64,000 bases of DNA from Nocardioides sp. Arc9.136 (GTDB taxonomy: Bacteria > Actinomycetota > Actinomycetes > Propionibacteriales > Nocardioidaceae). Shown here in pieces: positions 24,523-33,243 of this stretch. Location: contig NZ_CP113431.1 in assembly GCF_030506255.1 (NCBI RefSeq), forward strand, positions 868,001 to 932,000. Direction: 5' to 3'. Positions within the stretch are counted from its first letter, which is position 1. The number at the start of each line of letters is the position of its first letter. Below the pieces are notes generated by a model. The model had not been told where the DNA came from. It did not search any database and saw only the letters and a list, made by a program, of their open reading frames with translations. The translations under genes and the position numbers were made by a program.

Positions 24523-25649
24523 CCGACCCCGAGGACACACCGGGAGCGGCCGCCGACCCACGGGCCGGCTGGGTGCTGCACGTCGACCTCGACCAGTTCA
24601 TCGCCGCCGTCGAGGTGCTGCGGCGGCCCGAGCTCGCCGCGCGGGCGGTCGTGGTGGGCGGTCGCGGCGACCCGACCGAGCGCGGGGTCGTCTCGACCGC
24701 GTCGTACGAGGCGCGCGAGCACGGGGTCGGCTCGGGCATGCCGCTGCGCGTGGCCGCGCGCAGGTGCCCCGACGCGGTGTTCCTGCCGGTGGACCGACCG
24801 GCGTACGACGAGGCCTCGGCGGAGGTGATGGCGACGCTGCGGGCCACGACCTGGGACGGCGCGCCCGTGGTCGTCGAGGTGCTCGGCTGGGACGAGGCGT
24901 TCCTCGCCGTCGACCCGGCCGCGGAGGGGGTGGGGGGAGGGACCCCCACCAGCCCGGAGGACCTCGCCGCACGGATCCGGGCCGCGGTGCTCGAGCGCAC
25001 CGGCCTGCACTGCTCGGTGGGCATCGGCGACAACAAGCTGCGCGCCAAGATCGCGACGGACCTCGGCAAGCCGCGCGGGACGTACCGCCTGACGGCGGAG
25101 AGCTGGTCGGAGGTGATGGGCGACCGGCCGACCGACGCGCTGTGGGGGATCGGCCGGCGCACGGCCAAGCGGCTGGCCTCGCTCGGCATCGACACCGTCG
25201 CACAGCTCGCCGCCGCCGACCCCGCGCTGCTGGCCGCGGAGCTCGGGCCGACGATGGGTCCCTGGTACCGCCGGCTCGGGCGCGGGGTCGACACCAGCCC
25301 GGTCGACCCGACGCCGTACGTCCCACGGGCGCACGGCCGCGAGGAGACGTTCCAGGCCGACCTGGAGGACTGGTCGGAGGTCGAGGAGGCGGTACGTCGC
25401 CTGGCGCGGGCGGCGACGGCGGACATCGACGCCGAGGGTCGGCCGGCGGCGCGCGTGGGCATCAAGGTGCGCTTCCGGCCCTTCCTCACCACCTCCCGCA
25501 GCCGGACCTTGCCGGTGCCGACGAACGACCCCGAGGTGCTGGCCGACGCGGCGGCCGGCCTGCTCGACCGGGTCGAGCGGGACCGGCCGGTCCGGCTGCT
25601 GGGGGTGCGGCTGGAGATGGTCCCGCCCGAGGGCGGGTACGACCGCTAG
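24519..25649 (+). CDS. dinB2: DinB2-type DNA polymerase (Y family)
   Basis: 376 residues. The Y-family palm has DLDQFIAAVE at residues 23-32 (metal-binding Asp23), STASYEAREHGVGSGMPLRVAARRCPD, and GWDEAFL near 125 (second acidic pair). A HhH thumb includes LWGIGRRTAKRLASLGI, and the little-finger domain ends RPVRLLGVRLEM. Sequence and the GWDEA motif match the mycobacterial DinB2 branch, not DinB1. The steric-gate residue, aromatic in most Pol IV enzymes and Leu in mycobacterial DinB2, is Ile28 (codon 24600-24602), so relaxed sugar discrimination is predicted. It is translationally coupled to the FUSC gene and shares CTAG stops with the convergent ligase gene. Confidence 0.92.
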   Translation: MTDPEDTPGAAADPRAGWVLHVDLDQFIAAVEVLRRPELAARAVVVGGRGDPTERGVVSTASYEAREHGVGSGMPLRVAARRCPDAVFLPVDRPAYDEASAEVMATLRATTWDGAPVVVEVLGWDEAFLAVDPAAEGVGGGTPTSPEDLAARIRAAVLERTGLHCSVGIGDNKLRAKIATDLGKPRGTYRLTAESWSEVMGDRPTDALWGIGRRTAKRLASLGIDTVAQLAAADPALLAAELGPTMGPWYRRLGRGVDTSPVDPTPYVPRAHGREETFQADLEDWSEVEEAVRRLARAATADIDAEGRPAARVGIKVRFRPFLTTSRSRTLPVPTNDPEVLADAAAGLLDRVERDRPVRLLGVRLEMVPPEGGYDR

Positions 25650-26779
25650 CGCCCCAGGCCCTGGCGCAGCTCGCCCACCACCGAGTCGACGACCGCCACG
25701 AGGTCGCCGGAGGACTCCTCCGCGACGGCCCGCTGCCGCTGGTAGGACGCCCCGCGCCCGGGGACGTCGGCGACCGACGCCAGCTCCGCGGAGCACCCGA
25801 GCCGCTCGGCGACCGGCTCGAGCCGCGCCACGAGGTCGACCAGGTCGTCGGTGACGAGCCGCTCGTTGGAGTCCGCGTCGAGGATGACGATGGCGTCGAG
25901 GCCGTACCGCGCGGCCCGCCACTTGTTCTCCTGCACGTGCCACGGCGGCATCGTCGGCAGCTGCTCGCCGGCGGCCGCCCGGGTGTCGAGGTCGACGACC
26001 AGGCACTGGCAGAGGGCGACGATGGCGGCGAGGTCCTCGAAGGAGGAGACGCCGTCGCACACCCGGTTCTCCAGGGTGCCCAGGTGGGGTGCGGGCCGCA
26101 CGTCCCACCGGATCTCGCTGAGCTCGTCGATGACACCGGTGTGCAGCTGGTCGCCCGCGAAGGACTCGAACTCCGACCAGTGCTGGAACTGGAAGGGCAG
26201 CCCCGCGGTCGGCAGCTGCTGGAACATCAGCGCGCGGTTCGAGGCGTAGCCGGTGTCGACGCCCGCCCAGATCGGCGACGACGCCGAGAGCGCCTGCAGG
26301 TGCGGGTAGTGGTTGAGCAGGGAGGACAGCACCGGCATCACGCGCTCCTGCTCGGGCAGGCCGACGTGGACGTGCACGCCCCAGATCAGCATCTGCCGGC
26401 CCCACCACTGGGTGCGGTTGATCAGCTCCTCGTAGCGGTGACCCTCGGTCAGCTGCTGCGCGGTCCAGGACGCGAACGGGTGGGTGCCGCCGCCGTACAG
26501 GTCGACACCCAGCTCGTCGGCGACCGGCACCACCGCCTCGAGGGCGTGCCGGAGCTCAGTCACCGCCTCGTCGACGGTCCGGCAGACCCCGGTCACGACC
26601 TCGACGGTGTTGCGGAGCAGCTCCTTGTGCAGCTGCTCGGGGCTGGCCATCCGCGGCCGGGCGGCGTCGATCAGCTCCGAGGCGGCGTTGACCAGGTCGC
26701 GGGAGCCGCGGTCGACCAGCGCGAGCTCCCACTCCACCCCGATGGTGGGCTCGGGCGAGGGCCGGAAGTCGATCCGCAC
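25646..26779 (-). CDS. carboxylate-amine ligase (glutamate-cysteine ligase 2 / YbdK family)
   Basis: 377 residues of the GCS2 family: TIGVEWELALVDRGS near residue 10, HKELLRNTVEVVTGVC, GTHPFASW, GVHVHVGLP near 135, HYPHLQALSASSPIW, and ENRVCDG. These enzymes make gamma-glutamyl-type amide bonds from ATP, and some form gamma-glutamylcysteine; the real substrate is not fixed. The GTG at 26779 is chosen because conserved sequence starts immediately after. It is downstream of the DUF402 gene on the same strand. Confidence 0.88.
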   Translation of the reverse strand: MRIDFRPSPEPTIGVEWELALVDRGSRDLVNAASELIDAARPRMASPEQLHKELLRNTVEVVTGVCRTVDEAVTELRHALEAVVPVADELGVDLYGGGTHPFASWTAQQLTEGHRYEELINRTQWWGRQMLIWGVHVHVGLPEQERVMPVLSSLLNHYPHLQALSASSPIWAGVDTGYASNRALMFQQLPTAGLPFQFQHWSEFESFAGDQLHTGVIDELSEIRWDVRPAPHLGTLENRVCDGVSSFEDLAAIVALCQCLVVDLDTRAAAGEQLPTMPPWHVQENKWRAARYGLDAIVILDADSNERLVTDDLVDLVARLEPVAERLGCSAELASVADVPGRGASYQRQRAVAEESSGDLVAVVDSVVGELRQGLGR

Positions 26780-26835
26780 GGCACCAGCGAAGCACACCGG
26801 CGGGCGCCGGGCGCCGGCGCGCTCCCCGCCGGCGC

Positions 26836-27369
26836 TCAGAGCCGGGCCAGCCACCCCTGGGCGGTGCCGTCGTACGGCGCGGCGCCGGCCTCGGCGAGCG
26901 CGCGGACCCGCTCGCAGGAGGCGACGGCCAGGTCGCAGACCTCCGGCGGGTAGCCCAGCGTCACCCGGTGCTCGGCGAACTCGTCCTCGTCGTCGACCCA
27001 CACCCGTCCGGTCGGACCGCGCAGCACGTCGAGGTCGAGGTCGACCGCCCGCAGGACGGTGCCGTCCCAGACCGGCGGCGTCGTCATGTCGACGTAGGCG
27101 TCGAGCGGTCCGCCCTCCCCGTGGAAGGTCGCCAGCCACGCGCGGCCCAGCTCGGGACCGGCCGGCGGGACCAGCACGACCTGGTCGGTGGGGGCGACGT
27201 ACGACGCCCCGGGCCGTGACATCGGGGTGCCCGCGCGCAGCCCCAACCAGTCGCCGTGGACGTCCGTGCCGAGCACGACGGCCTCGAAGGTCCAGTGCGG
27301 CACAGCGACCCACTTGGTCATCGTCACAGCGACCCGGGAGCCGGCCGGGGGAGCCTCCGAGAGCGACAT
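26836..27369 (-). CDS. DUF402 domain protein
   Basis: 177 residues matching the DUF402 beta-barrel pattern: VPHWTFEAVVLGTDVHGDWLGL, the PVWDGTVLRAVDLDLDVLRGP block, and VWVDDEDEFAEHRVTLGYPPEV near residue 135. Acidic clusters of this type bind metal in characterised relatives that hydrolyse nucleoside di/triphosphates; that role is an inference here. It lies 24 bp from the divergent ThrE exporter gene and 56 bp upstream of the ligase. Confidence 0.83.
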   Translation of the reverse strand: MSLSEAPPAGSRVAVTMTKWVAVPHWTFEAVVLGTDVHGDWLGLRAGTPMSRPGASYVAPTDQVVLVPPAGPELGRAWLATFHGEGGPLDAYVDMTTPPVWDGTVLRAVDLDLDVLRGPTGRVWVDDEDEFAEHRVTLGYPPEVCDLAVASCERVRALAEAGAAPYDGTAQGWLARL

Positions 27370-27392
27370 GGGCCCTGTCTAGCATCGGCGCC

Positions 27393-28769
27393 ATGTCGGC
27401 GTCGGAGGAGTCCTCGGTCCGCACCATCACCCAGACCCTGGACCTCTCGCTGCGCATCGGCGAGCTGCTCCTGGCCTCCGGTGCGGGGGCCGCCGACGTG
27501 ACCGCGACGATGCAGGCCGTGGCCCGCAGCCTGGGCCTGCGCAACGTCGACGTGGATATCACCTTCACCTCGATGTCGATCAGCCACCAGCCGGTCAGCG
27601 ACGAGCCCGCGATCGTGCAGCTGCGCTACGTCAAGCAGCGCGCGATCGACTACGAGCACCTCACCCGCGTGGACCACCTGGTCCGGGCGTTGCTGCGCCA
27701 GGACCTCGACCTCAAGGAGGCGCGCTCCGAGCTGGGCCGGATCACCTCCTCGGGCCACGACCGGCCGCGGTGGGCGATCACCGTCGGCTGGGGCCTGATG
27801 TGCGGCGGCGTCGGCCTCCAGCTCGGCGGCGACATCGCCGTGGTGGTGATCGCGCTGTTCGCGGCGATGGCGATCGACCGGCTGCAGCTGCGGATGTCGC
27901 GTCGCCGCTACCCGGTCTTCTACCAGCAGGTCGCGGGCGGCGGCCTGGCCACGGTCATCGCCCTGCTGGCGGCGGCGACCCCGCTCGCGCTCGACCCCTC
28001 GCTCGTCGTGACGGCGAACATCGTCATGCTGCTGGCCGGCATCGGCTTCTTCGGGGCGCTGCAGGACGCGCTCACCGGCTTCTACATCACCGCGGGCGCC
28101 CGGCTCACCGAGGCCATCCTGGCGACGTCGGGGATCATCGCGGGCGTCAGCGGCGGCATCAGCCTCGCCTACGCGGTCGGCGTCGAGGTGCCCCAGCTCG
28201 ACCCGGGCAGCGGCACGCTCTCCGGGGTCGGGCTGATGATCCTCGGCTCCGCGCTCGCCGCCGGCGCCTTCGCGTTCGCCTCCTACGCGCCGCGGCGCAG
28301 CCTGGCGCCGATCGCGCTCGTGTCCGCGGTGGCGATGGCGATCTCGCAGTCGGTGGCGGCGCCCGGGATCGGGCGGGCCTGGTCGGTCGCGCTGGCGGCG
28401 CTGTTCGTGGGGCTCGTGGGCTACACCGTCGGCGGCCGGCTGCGGGTCCCGCCGCTGGTCGTGGTCGTCTCCGCGGTGGTGCCGATGCTCCCCGGCCTCT
28501 CGATCTACCGCGGGCTCACCCTGCTGGCCGAGGGCGGCGGGTCGACGAGCGCCGGGCTGCTGGCGATGGTCACCGCCGGCTCGGTCGCGATGGCGCTGTC
28601 GGCCGGCGTGATCCTCGGCGAGTACGTCGCGCAGCCGGTCAAGCGGGAGGCGGCCCGGCTGGAGAGCCGGCTGGCCGGCCCCCGGCTGGTGGGTCCGCTG
28701 CGGACCCGCCCCGACGGGTCGCAGCGCACCCGGCGCAGCGCCCGCCGCCGGGCCGAGACCTCCGTCTAG
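27393..28769 (+). CDS. threonine/serine exporter family protein (ThrE, fused form)
   Basis: 458 residues. The N-terminal DUF1212-type cytoplasmic region begins near RIGELLLASGAGAADVTATMQAVARSLGL and contains conserved VDITFTSMS; it leads to five or six membrane segments (about 125-245). A second ThrE_2-type membrane half has YAPRRSLAPIALVSAVAMAISQSV and VVPMLPGLSIYRGL. The fusion of both halves is the usual actinobacterial ThrE form. It should export threonine or serine with proton coupling. The tail is Arg-rich. Confidence 0.9.
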   Translation: MSASEESSVRTITQTLDLSLRIGELLLASGAGAADVTATMQAVARSLGLRNVDVDITFTSMSISHQPVSDEPAIVQLRYVKQRAIDYEHLTRVDHLVRALLRQDLDLKEARSELGRITSSGHDRPRWAITVGWGLMCGGVGLQLGGDIAVVVIALFAAMAIDRLQLRMSRRRYPVFYQQVAGGGLATVIALLAAATPLALDPSLVVTANIVMLLAGIGFFGALQDALTGFYITAGARLTEAILATSGIIAGVSGGISLAYAVGVEVPQLDPGSGTLSGVGLMILGSALAAGAFAFASYAPRRSLAPIALVSAVAMAISQSVAAPGIGRAWSVALAALFVGLVGYTVGGRLRVPPLVVVVSAVVPMLPGLSIYRGLTLLAEGGGSTSAGLLAMVTAGSVAMALSAGVILGEYVAQPVKREAARLESRLAGPRLVGPLRTRPDGSQRTRRSARRRAETSV

Positions 28770-28796
28770 CGGAAGTCCGGCCCGGCGGTCCGCCGC

Positions 28797-29639
28797 TCAG
28801 ACGACGGTGGTCTTCGCCGGCAGGACCTTCTTGGAGACCCGCGCGACGACGTCCTGGTAGCGGGCCCCGGTGAGCTTGCCGAACCAGTGCAGCGCGTGCG
28901 CGTCGCTGCCCACCAGGACGCGCGACTTGTCGCCGAGCACGCCGGCGATGATCACCTCGGCGGCCTTCTCCGGGGTCGTCTTGGCCAGCTTCTTGTCGAA
29001 GAACGACGCCGTCTTGGCCTGGTCCTCGCGCGAGGAGACCCGGGCGTTCCGCGCGATCGCCGTCTTGATGCCGCCGGGGTGGACGACGGTGACGCCGACG
29101 CGGTGGCCGGCGGAGAGCATCTCGATGCGCAGCGCCTCCGACATGCCGCGCACGGCGTACTTCGTCGCGTTGTAGATCGACTGGCCCGGCATCGAGACCA
29201 GCCCGAACAGCGAGGACAGGTTGACCACGTGGCCGTCGCCGGAGGCGATCAGGTGCGGCAGGAACGCCTTGGTGCCGTGCAGCACGCCCCAGAAGTTGAT
29301 GCCGACGATCCACTCGATGTCGGGGTAGTCCAGGTCGACTAGGTCCCCGGCCAGCGCGACGCCGGCGTTGTTGACCACCACGTTGACCCGCCCGAACTGG
29401 TCGGCCACGGACGCGGCGTACGCCGTCATCGCGTCGCGGTCCGCGACGTCGAGGCGGTCGGTGCGGACCTCGCGGGCGCCGGCGGCGCGCGCCTGGTCGG
29501 CGGTCTCGGCCAGCCCGGCCTCGTCGACGTCCGACAGCGCGAGCAGCGACCCGCGGCGGGCGCAGTCGAGGGCGAGGGCCCGGCCGATGCCGGAGCCGGC
29601 TCCGGTGATCACGACCACCTTGTTCTCGAGCGTCTTCAT
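28797..29639 (-). CDS. short-chain dehydrogenase (SadH-like)
   Basis: 280-residue SDR: the cofactor motif TGAGSGIGRA is at residues 13-22, NNAGVALAG near 88, the catalytic Ser in VVNLSSLFG near 142, and YNATK (YxxxK) near 155. The C-terminal region PEKAAEVIIAGVLGDKSRVLVG matches the mycobacterial SadH (Rv3085) group. It overlaps the upstream monooxygenase by ATGA, so they act together, probably reducing or oxidising the product. A monooxygenase plus SadH pair resembles the mymA operon of mycobacteria; whether the role (unusual acyl/lipid modification) carries over is inference. Confidence 0.9.
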   Translation of the reverse strand: MKTLENKVVVITGAGSGIGRALALDCARRGSLLALSDVDEAGLAETADQARAAGAREVRTDRLDVADRDAMTAYAASVADQFGRVNVVVNNAGVALAGDLVDLDYPDIEWIVGINFWGVLHGTKAFLPHLIASGDGHVVNLSSLFGLVSMPGQSIYNATKYAVRGMSEALRIEMLSAGHRVGVTVVHPGGIKTAIARNARVSSREDQAKTASFFDKKLAKTTPEKAAEVIIAGVLGDKSRVLVGSDAHALHWFGKLTGARYQDVVARVSKKVLPAKTTVV

Positions 29640-31231
29640 GCGGGTACGTCCTCCGTCTGCTGGGGGGTGGGTGGGATGGTGCCGGTGGGTAGGGGAGCGG
29701 GCTCGCCGCGCACGGCGTACGCCGCGGCGTCGAACTCGCGGAGCGCGGCGCGGAAGCCGAACGTCGTCCGCGGCCACAGCGTCGTGTTGCGGCCGTGCTC
29801 GTCGAGGTACCAGCTCGAGCAGCCGCCGCGGTGCCACACGGTGCGCTTCATCCGTTGCTGGAGCCGGTCGTTCCAGCGCGCGGCGACGTCCTCGCGCGGC
29901 TCGAGCGCGGCGTACCGGTTGAGGCGCATGGTGCGCAGCGCCTGCCGGACGTACTGCACCTGGGACTCGATCATGAAGACCATCGAGGAGTGCCCGAGGC
30001 CGGTGTTCGGGCCGACCAGGAGGAAGAGGTTGGGGAACTCCGGCACCGTCGTGCCCTTGTACGCCGCCATGCCGGACTCCCGCCAGCGCTCGGCCAGCGT
30101 GCGGCCGCGCCGGCCGACCAGGTGCTCGGTGATCGGCAGCTCGGTGGTGTGGAAGCCGGTGGCCACGATGATGACGTCGACCTCACGCTCGGTGCCGTCG
30201 GCGGTGACGACCGAGGTGGGCGTGACCCGGGCGATCCGGTCGGTCACCAGGTCGACGTTGCCGGCCGCGAGCGCGGGGTAGTAGGCGTTGCTGATCAGCA
30301 CCCGCTTGCAGCCGAGCGCGAAGTGCGGGGTGACCCTCTCCCGCAGGTCGGGGTCGCTGATGCCGCGGGCGATGTTGGCCTCGGCCAGCTTGCGGGCCGG
30401 GTACGCGATGCCCGGCTCGAGGGTGAACGCCGGCACGTAGGTCTCGCGGGCCCAGTAGACCGCCGTCCGGTAGGCCCGCTGCAGGCCGGGCATGCGGCGC
30501 AGGGCGGCGCGCTCGAGCGCGGAGTAGCGCCGGTCGTTGCGGGGGATCACCCACGGTGCGGTGCGCTGGTAGACGTCGAGGCGGGCGGCCACGCGCTGGA
30601 CCTCCGGCACGATCTGGATGGCCGAGGCGCCGGTGCCGATCACCGCCACCCGCTTGCCGGCCAGGTCGACGTCGTGGTCCCAGCGGGCGGAGTGGAACAG
30701 GTGCCCGCAGAAGTCCCCGATGCCCTCGATGTCGGGGAGCTTGGGCTCCGAGAGGCCGCCGGCGCCGACGACGAGGCTGCCCGCGGACCAGGTGCCGGCG
30801 GAGGTCTGCACCGTCCACCGGGCGGTGGCGTCGTCCCAGGTGGCGTCCTCGACGCGGGTCCCGAACCGGAACCGGTCGAGGGTGCCGGACTCCCGGGCCA
30901 CCCGCCGCAGGTAGGCCTGGATCTCCGGCTGCGGGGAGAACGACGAGGTCCAGTCGGGGTTCGGCGCGAAGGAGAAGGAGTAGAGCTGGCTCGGGACGTC
31001 GCAGGCGGCGCCGGGGTAGGTGTTGTCGCGCCAGGTGCCGCCGACGTCGTCGCCCTTCTCGATGACGACGAAGTCGTGCTCGCCGTCCTCCTGCAGCTTG
31101 ATGGCGGCGCAGAGGCCCGCGAAGCCGGCGCCGATCACGAGGTGGTCGACGTGCCGGACCGTCGGGTCGGCCTGCTCGGCCTGCGCGGCCTGCGCGGCCG
31201 GGTCGGCTGGGTCGGTGGCGGTGGTGCTCAT
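29636..31231 (-). CDS. flavin-containing (Baeyer-Villiger type) monooxygenase
   Basis: 531 residues. The FAD motif GAGFAGL is near residue 35, GGTWRDNTYPGAACDVPSQLYSFSF near 64, the BVMO fingerprint FCGHLFHSARW near 180 (F-x-G-x3-H-x3-W), and the NADPH motif GTGASAIQ near 200. The ATG has GGGAG upstream. Known relatives oxidise ketones to esters or long-chain substrates. It leads a two-gene operon with the SDR at 28797 and is divergent from a TetR gene; the 21-bp palindrome just upstream (31251-31271) is the likely control site. Confidence 0.92.
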   Translation of the reverse strand: MSTTATDPADPAAQAAQAEQADPTVRHVDHLVIGAGFAGLCAAIKLQEDGEHDFVVIEKGDDVGGTWRDNTYPGAACDVPSQLYSFSFAPNPDWTSSFSPQPEIQAYLRRVARESGTLDRFRFGTRVEDATWDDATARWTVQTSAGTWSAGSLVVGAGGLSEPKLPDIEGIGDFCGHLFHSARWDHDVDLAGKRVAVIGTGASAIQIVPEVQRVAARLDVYQRTAPWVIPRNDRRYSALERAALRRMPGLQRAYRTAVYWARETYVPAFTLEPGIAYPARKLAEANIARGISDPDLRERVTPHFALGCKRVLISNAYYPALAAGNVDLVTDRIARVTPTSVVTADGTEREVDVIIVATGFHTTELPITEHLVGRRGRTLAERWRESGMAAYKGTTVPEFPNLFLLVGPNTGLGHSSMVFMIESQVQYVRQALRTMRLNRYAALEPREDVAARWNDRLQQRMKRTVWHRGGCSSWYLDEHGRNTTLWPRTTFGFRAALREFDAAAYAVRGEPAPLPTGTIPPTPQQTEDVPA

Positions 31232-31241
31232 GCTCCCGACG

Positions 31242-31271
31242 CTATTGGCACTATTGAATGAGCGTCAATAG
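31242..31271. promoter_or_regulatory. palindromic operator between BVMO and TetR genes
   Basis: A perfect inverted repeat CTATTGA-N7-TCAATAG occupies 31251-31271, and an extra half-site CTATTG lies at 31242-31247, nine bp upstream of the left arm in the same orientation. It lies 10-40 bp from the monooxygenase start and covers one possible TetR start (31258). Position and symmetry make it the probable binding site of the adjacent TetR protein, controlling both directions. Confidence 0.75.
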
Positions 31272-31281
31272 GATGGGGGTC

Positions 31282-31878
31282 GTGACGCCACCCACACGCA
31301 CCCGCCTCGCGCCCGAGGAGCGGCGGACCCAGCTGCTCGACCTCGGCGTGCGGCTGCTGGCGACCCGGTCGCTCGACGAGCTGTCGATCGACGTGCTGGC
31401 CGAGGAGGCCGGGATCAGCCGGGGCCTGCTCTACCACTACTTCGGCGGCAAGCAGGCCTTCCACGAGGCCGTCGTCCGCCACGCCGCCGACGACCTCATC
31501 GCGCAGACCGCGCCGCCCGAGGGCGGCGAGCCGCTCGAGCGGCTGCTCGCGTCGGTCACGGCGTACGTCGACTACGTCGTCGCCAACCACGCCGGCTACC
31601 AGTCGCTGGTCAAGGCGGCCGCGAGCGGCAACGACGTGCTGCGCGAGATCTACGAGGACGCCCGCTCCGCGCTCACCGGACGGATCTTCACCGAGGACCC
31701 CTGGGGCGACGTCGTGCCCGACACCCCGGTCAACCGGCTGCTCGTCCGCGGCTGGTCGGCCATGGTCGAGGAGCTGGTCCTCGCCTGGGTGGCCGACCCC
31801 GCCGACGTGCCCCGCGAGCGGCTGCTCGAGCTCGCCGCCGTCTCCCTGCCCGCCCTCGTGGAGTCGGCCGGCTCCTGA
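31282..31878 (+). CDS. TetR/AcrR family regulator
   Basis: 198 residues from the GTG at 31282. The N-terminal HTH reads TRSLDELSIDVLAEEAGISRGLLYHYFGGKQAFHEAVV (about residues 30-68), the standard TetR DNA-binding block, followed by an all-helical ligand domain. ATGs at 31258 and 31273 are in frame, but the first sits inside the palindrome without a ribosome site; the GTG has AGGA 8 nt upstream. It is divergent from the monooxygenase/SDR operon and most likely represses it until a lipid or ketone-like inducer binds. Confidence 0.92.
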   Translation: MTPPTRTRLAPEERRTQLLDLGVRLLATRSLDELSIDVLAEEAGISRGLLYHYFGGKQAFHEAVVRHAADDLIAQTAPPEGGEPLERLLASVTAYVDYVVANHAGYQSLVKAAASGNDVLREIYEDARSALTGRIFTEDPWGDVVPDTPVNRLLVRGWSAMVEELVLAWVADPADVPRERLLELAAVSLPALVESAGS

Positions 31879-31896
31879 CGGGCGGCCCGGGCCCTT

Positions 31897-31978
31897 GCGG
31901 GCTGTAACGCGCCGTCCGCGCATCTACCGCGCCGGTGGAACGGCGCGGCAGATGGTCGGACAGCGCGTTACAAGCCGC
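31897..31978. terminator. 82-bp imperfect inverted repeat between convergent genes
   Basis: Arms of 37 bp (31897-31933 and 31942-31978) pair at 31 of 37 positions around an 8-nt loop. It fills nearly all the 111 bp between the convergent TetR and ornithine aminotransferase stops. There is no U-tract on either side. A bidirectional terminator is the simplest reading; a REP-like palindromic unit is the alternative. Confidence 0.7.
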
Positions 31979-31989
31979 GACTGGCCGCC

Positions 31990-33219
31990 TCAGGTGCCGA
32001 GCGGCCCGGAGGAGATGACGTCGGCGAGCTGGTCGAGGCCCCACTCGAGGTCCTCGCGGCTGACGACGAGCGGCGGCGCGAGGCGGATCGTGGAGCCGTG
32101 GGTGTCCTTGGCCAGCACGCCGCGGGCCATCAGCGCCTCGCAGACCTCGCGGCCGGTGCCGATGGTGGGGTCGATGTCGACGCCGGCCCACAGCCCCCGG
32201 ACGCGTACGTCGACGACGCCGCGGCCGACGAGCGACTGGAGCCGCTCGCGGAGCACGACGCCGAGCTCGGTGGCCCGTGCCTGGTGCTCACCGGTGGCGA
32301 GCATCTCCACGACGGCGTGCCCGACCGCGCAGGCGAGCGGGTTGCCGCCGAAGGTGGAACCGTGCTGGCCGGGCCGGAGCACGCCGAGCACGTCGCGGTC
32401 GGCCACGACGGCCGAGACCGGGACGATGCCGCCGCCCAGGGCCTTGCCCAGGACGTAGATGTCGGGCACGACGCCCTCGTGGTCGCAGGCGAACGTCTTG
32501 CCGGTCCGGCCGAGGCCGGCCTGGATCTCGTCGGCCGCCATCAGCACGTTGGTGCGGGTGCACAGCTCGCGCAGCCCGCTGAGGAACCCCTCGGGCGGCA
32601 GCACGACGCCGCCCTCGCCCTGGATCGGCTCGACGAGCACCGCGACGGTGTCGTCGTCGATCGCGGCCTCGACCGCGGCGAGGTCGCCGTAAGGCACCTG
32701 CACGAAGCCGGGGGCGAAGGGTCCGAAGCCGTCGTGGGCGTCGGGGTCGTCGGAGAAGCCGACGATCGTGGTGGTCCGGCCGTGGAAGTTGCCGGTGAAG
32801 ACGATGATCTTCGCCTGGCCCGGCGTCACGCCCTTGACCTCGTAGCCCCACTTGCGCGCGACCTTGATGGCGGTCTCGACGGCCTCGGCGCCGGTGTTCA
32901 TCGGCAGCACGAGCTCCTTGCCGCACAGGTCGCCGAGCGCGGCGCAGAAGTCGGCGAACCGGTCGTGGACGAACGCGCGGCTGGTGAGCGTGAGCCGGTC
33001 GAGCTGCTCGTGCGCGACCCGGAGCAGGCCGGGGTGGCTGTGACCGAAGTTGAGCGCGGAGTAGCCGGCGAGCAGGTCGAGGTAGCGCTTGCCGTCGACG
33101 TCGGTCATCCACGCGCCCTCGGCGTGCTCGACGACCACCGGCAGGGGGTGGTAGTTGTGCGCGGTCCGCTCCTCCGCGCGCTGGAACGGCGTGCGGGCGG
33201 TCTCGGTCAGGGTGGTCAT
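31990..33219 (-). CDS. rocD: ornithine--oxo-acid aminotransferase
   Basis: 409-residue class III PLP aminotransferase. Features include NYHPLPVVVEHAEGAWMTDVDGKRYLDLLAGYSALNFGH at the start, TGAEAVETAIKVAR, GNFHGRTTT, EPIQGEGGV, the PLP region AADEIQAGLGRTGK and the Schiff-base Lys in LGKALGGG. This combination is specific to ornithine delta-aminotransferase, which converts ornithine and 2-oxoglutarate to glutamate semialdehyde and glutamate. GGAGG lies 4 nt before the ATG. A perfect 17-bp palindrome sits 25 bp upstream. Confidence 0.94.
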   Translation of the reverse strand: MTTLTETARTPFQRAEERTAHNYHPLPVVVEHAEGAWMTDVDGKRYLDLLAGYSALNFGHSHPGLLRVAHEQLDRLTLTSRAFVHDRFADFCAALGDLCGKELVLPMNTGAEAVETAIKVARKWGYEVKGVTPGQAKIIVFTGNFHGRTTTIVGFSDDPDAHDGFGPFAPGFVQVPYGDLAAVEAAIDDDTVAVLVEPIQGEGGVVLPPEGFLSGLRELCTRTNVLMAADEIQAGLGRTGKTFACDHEGVVPDIYVLGKALGGGIVPVSAVVADRDVLGVLRPGQHGSTFGGNPLACAVGHAVVEMLATGEHQARATELGVVLRERLQSLVGRGVVDVRVRGLWAGVDIDPTIGTGREVCEALMARGVLAKDTHGSTIRLAPPLVVSREDLEWGLDQLADVISSGPLGT

Positions 33220-33243
33220 CGTGCCTCCTTCGGGTCGTGCGCC

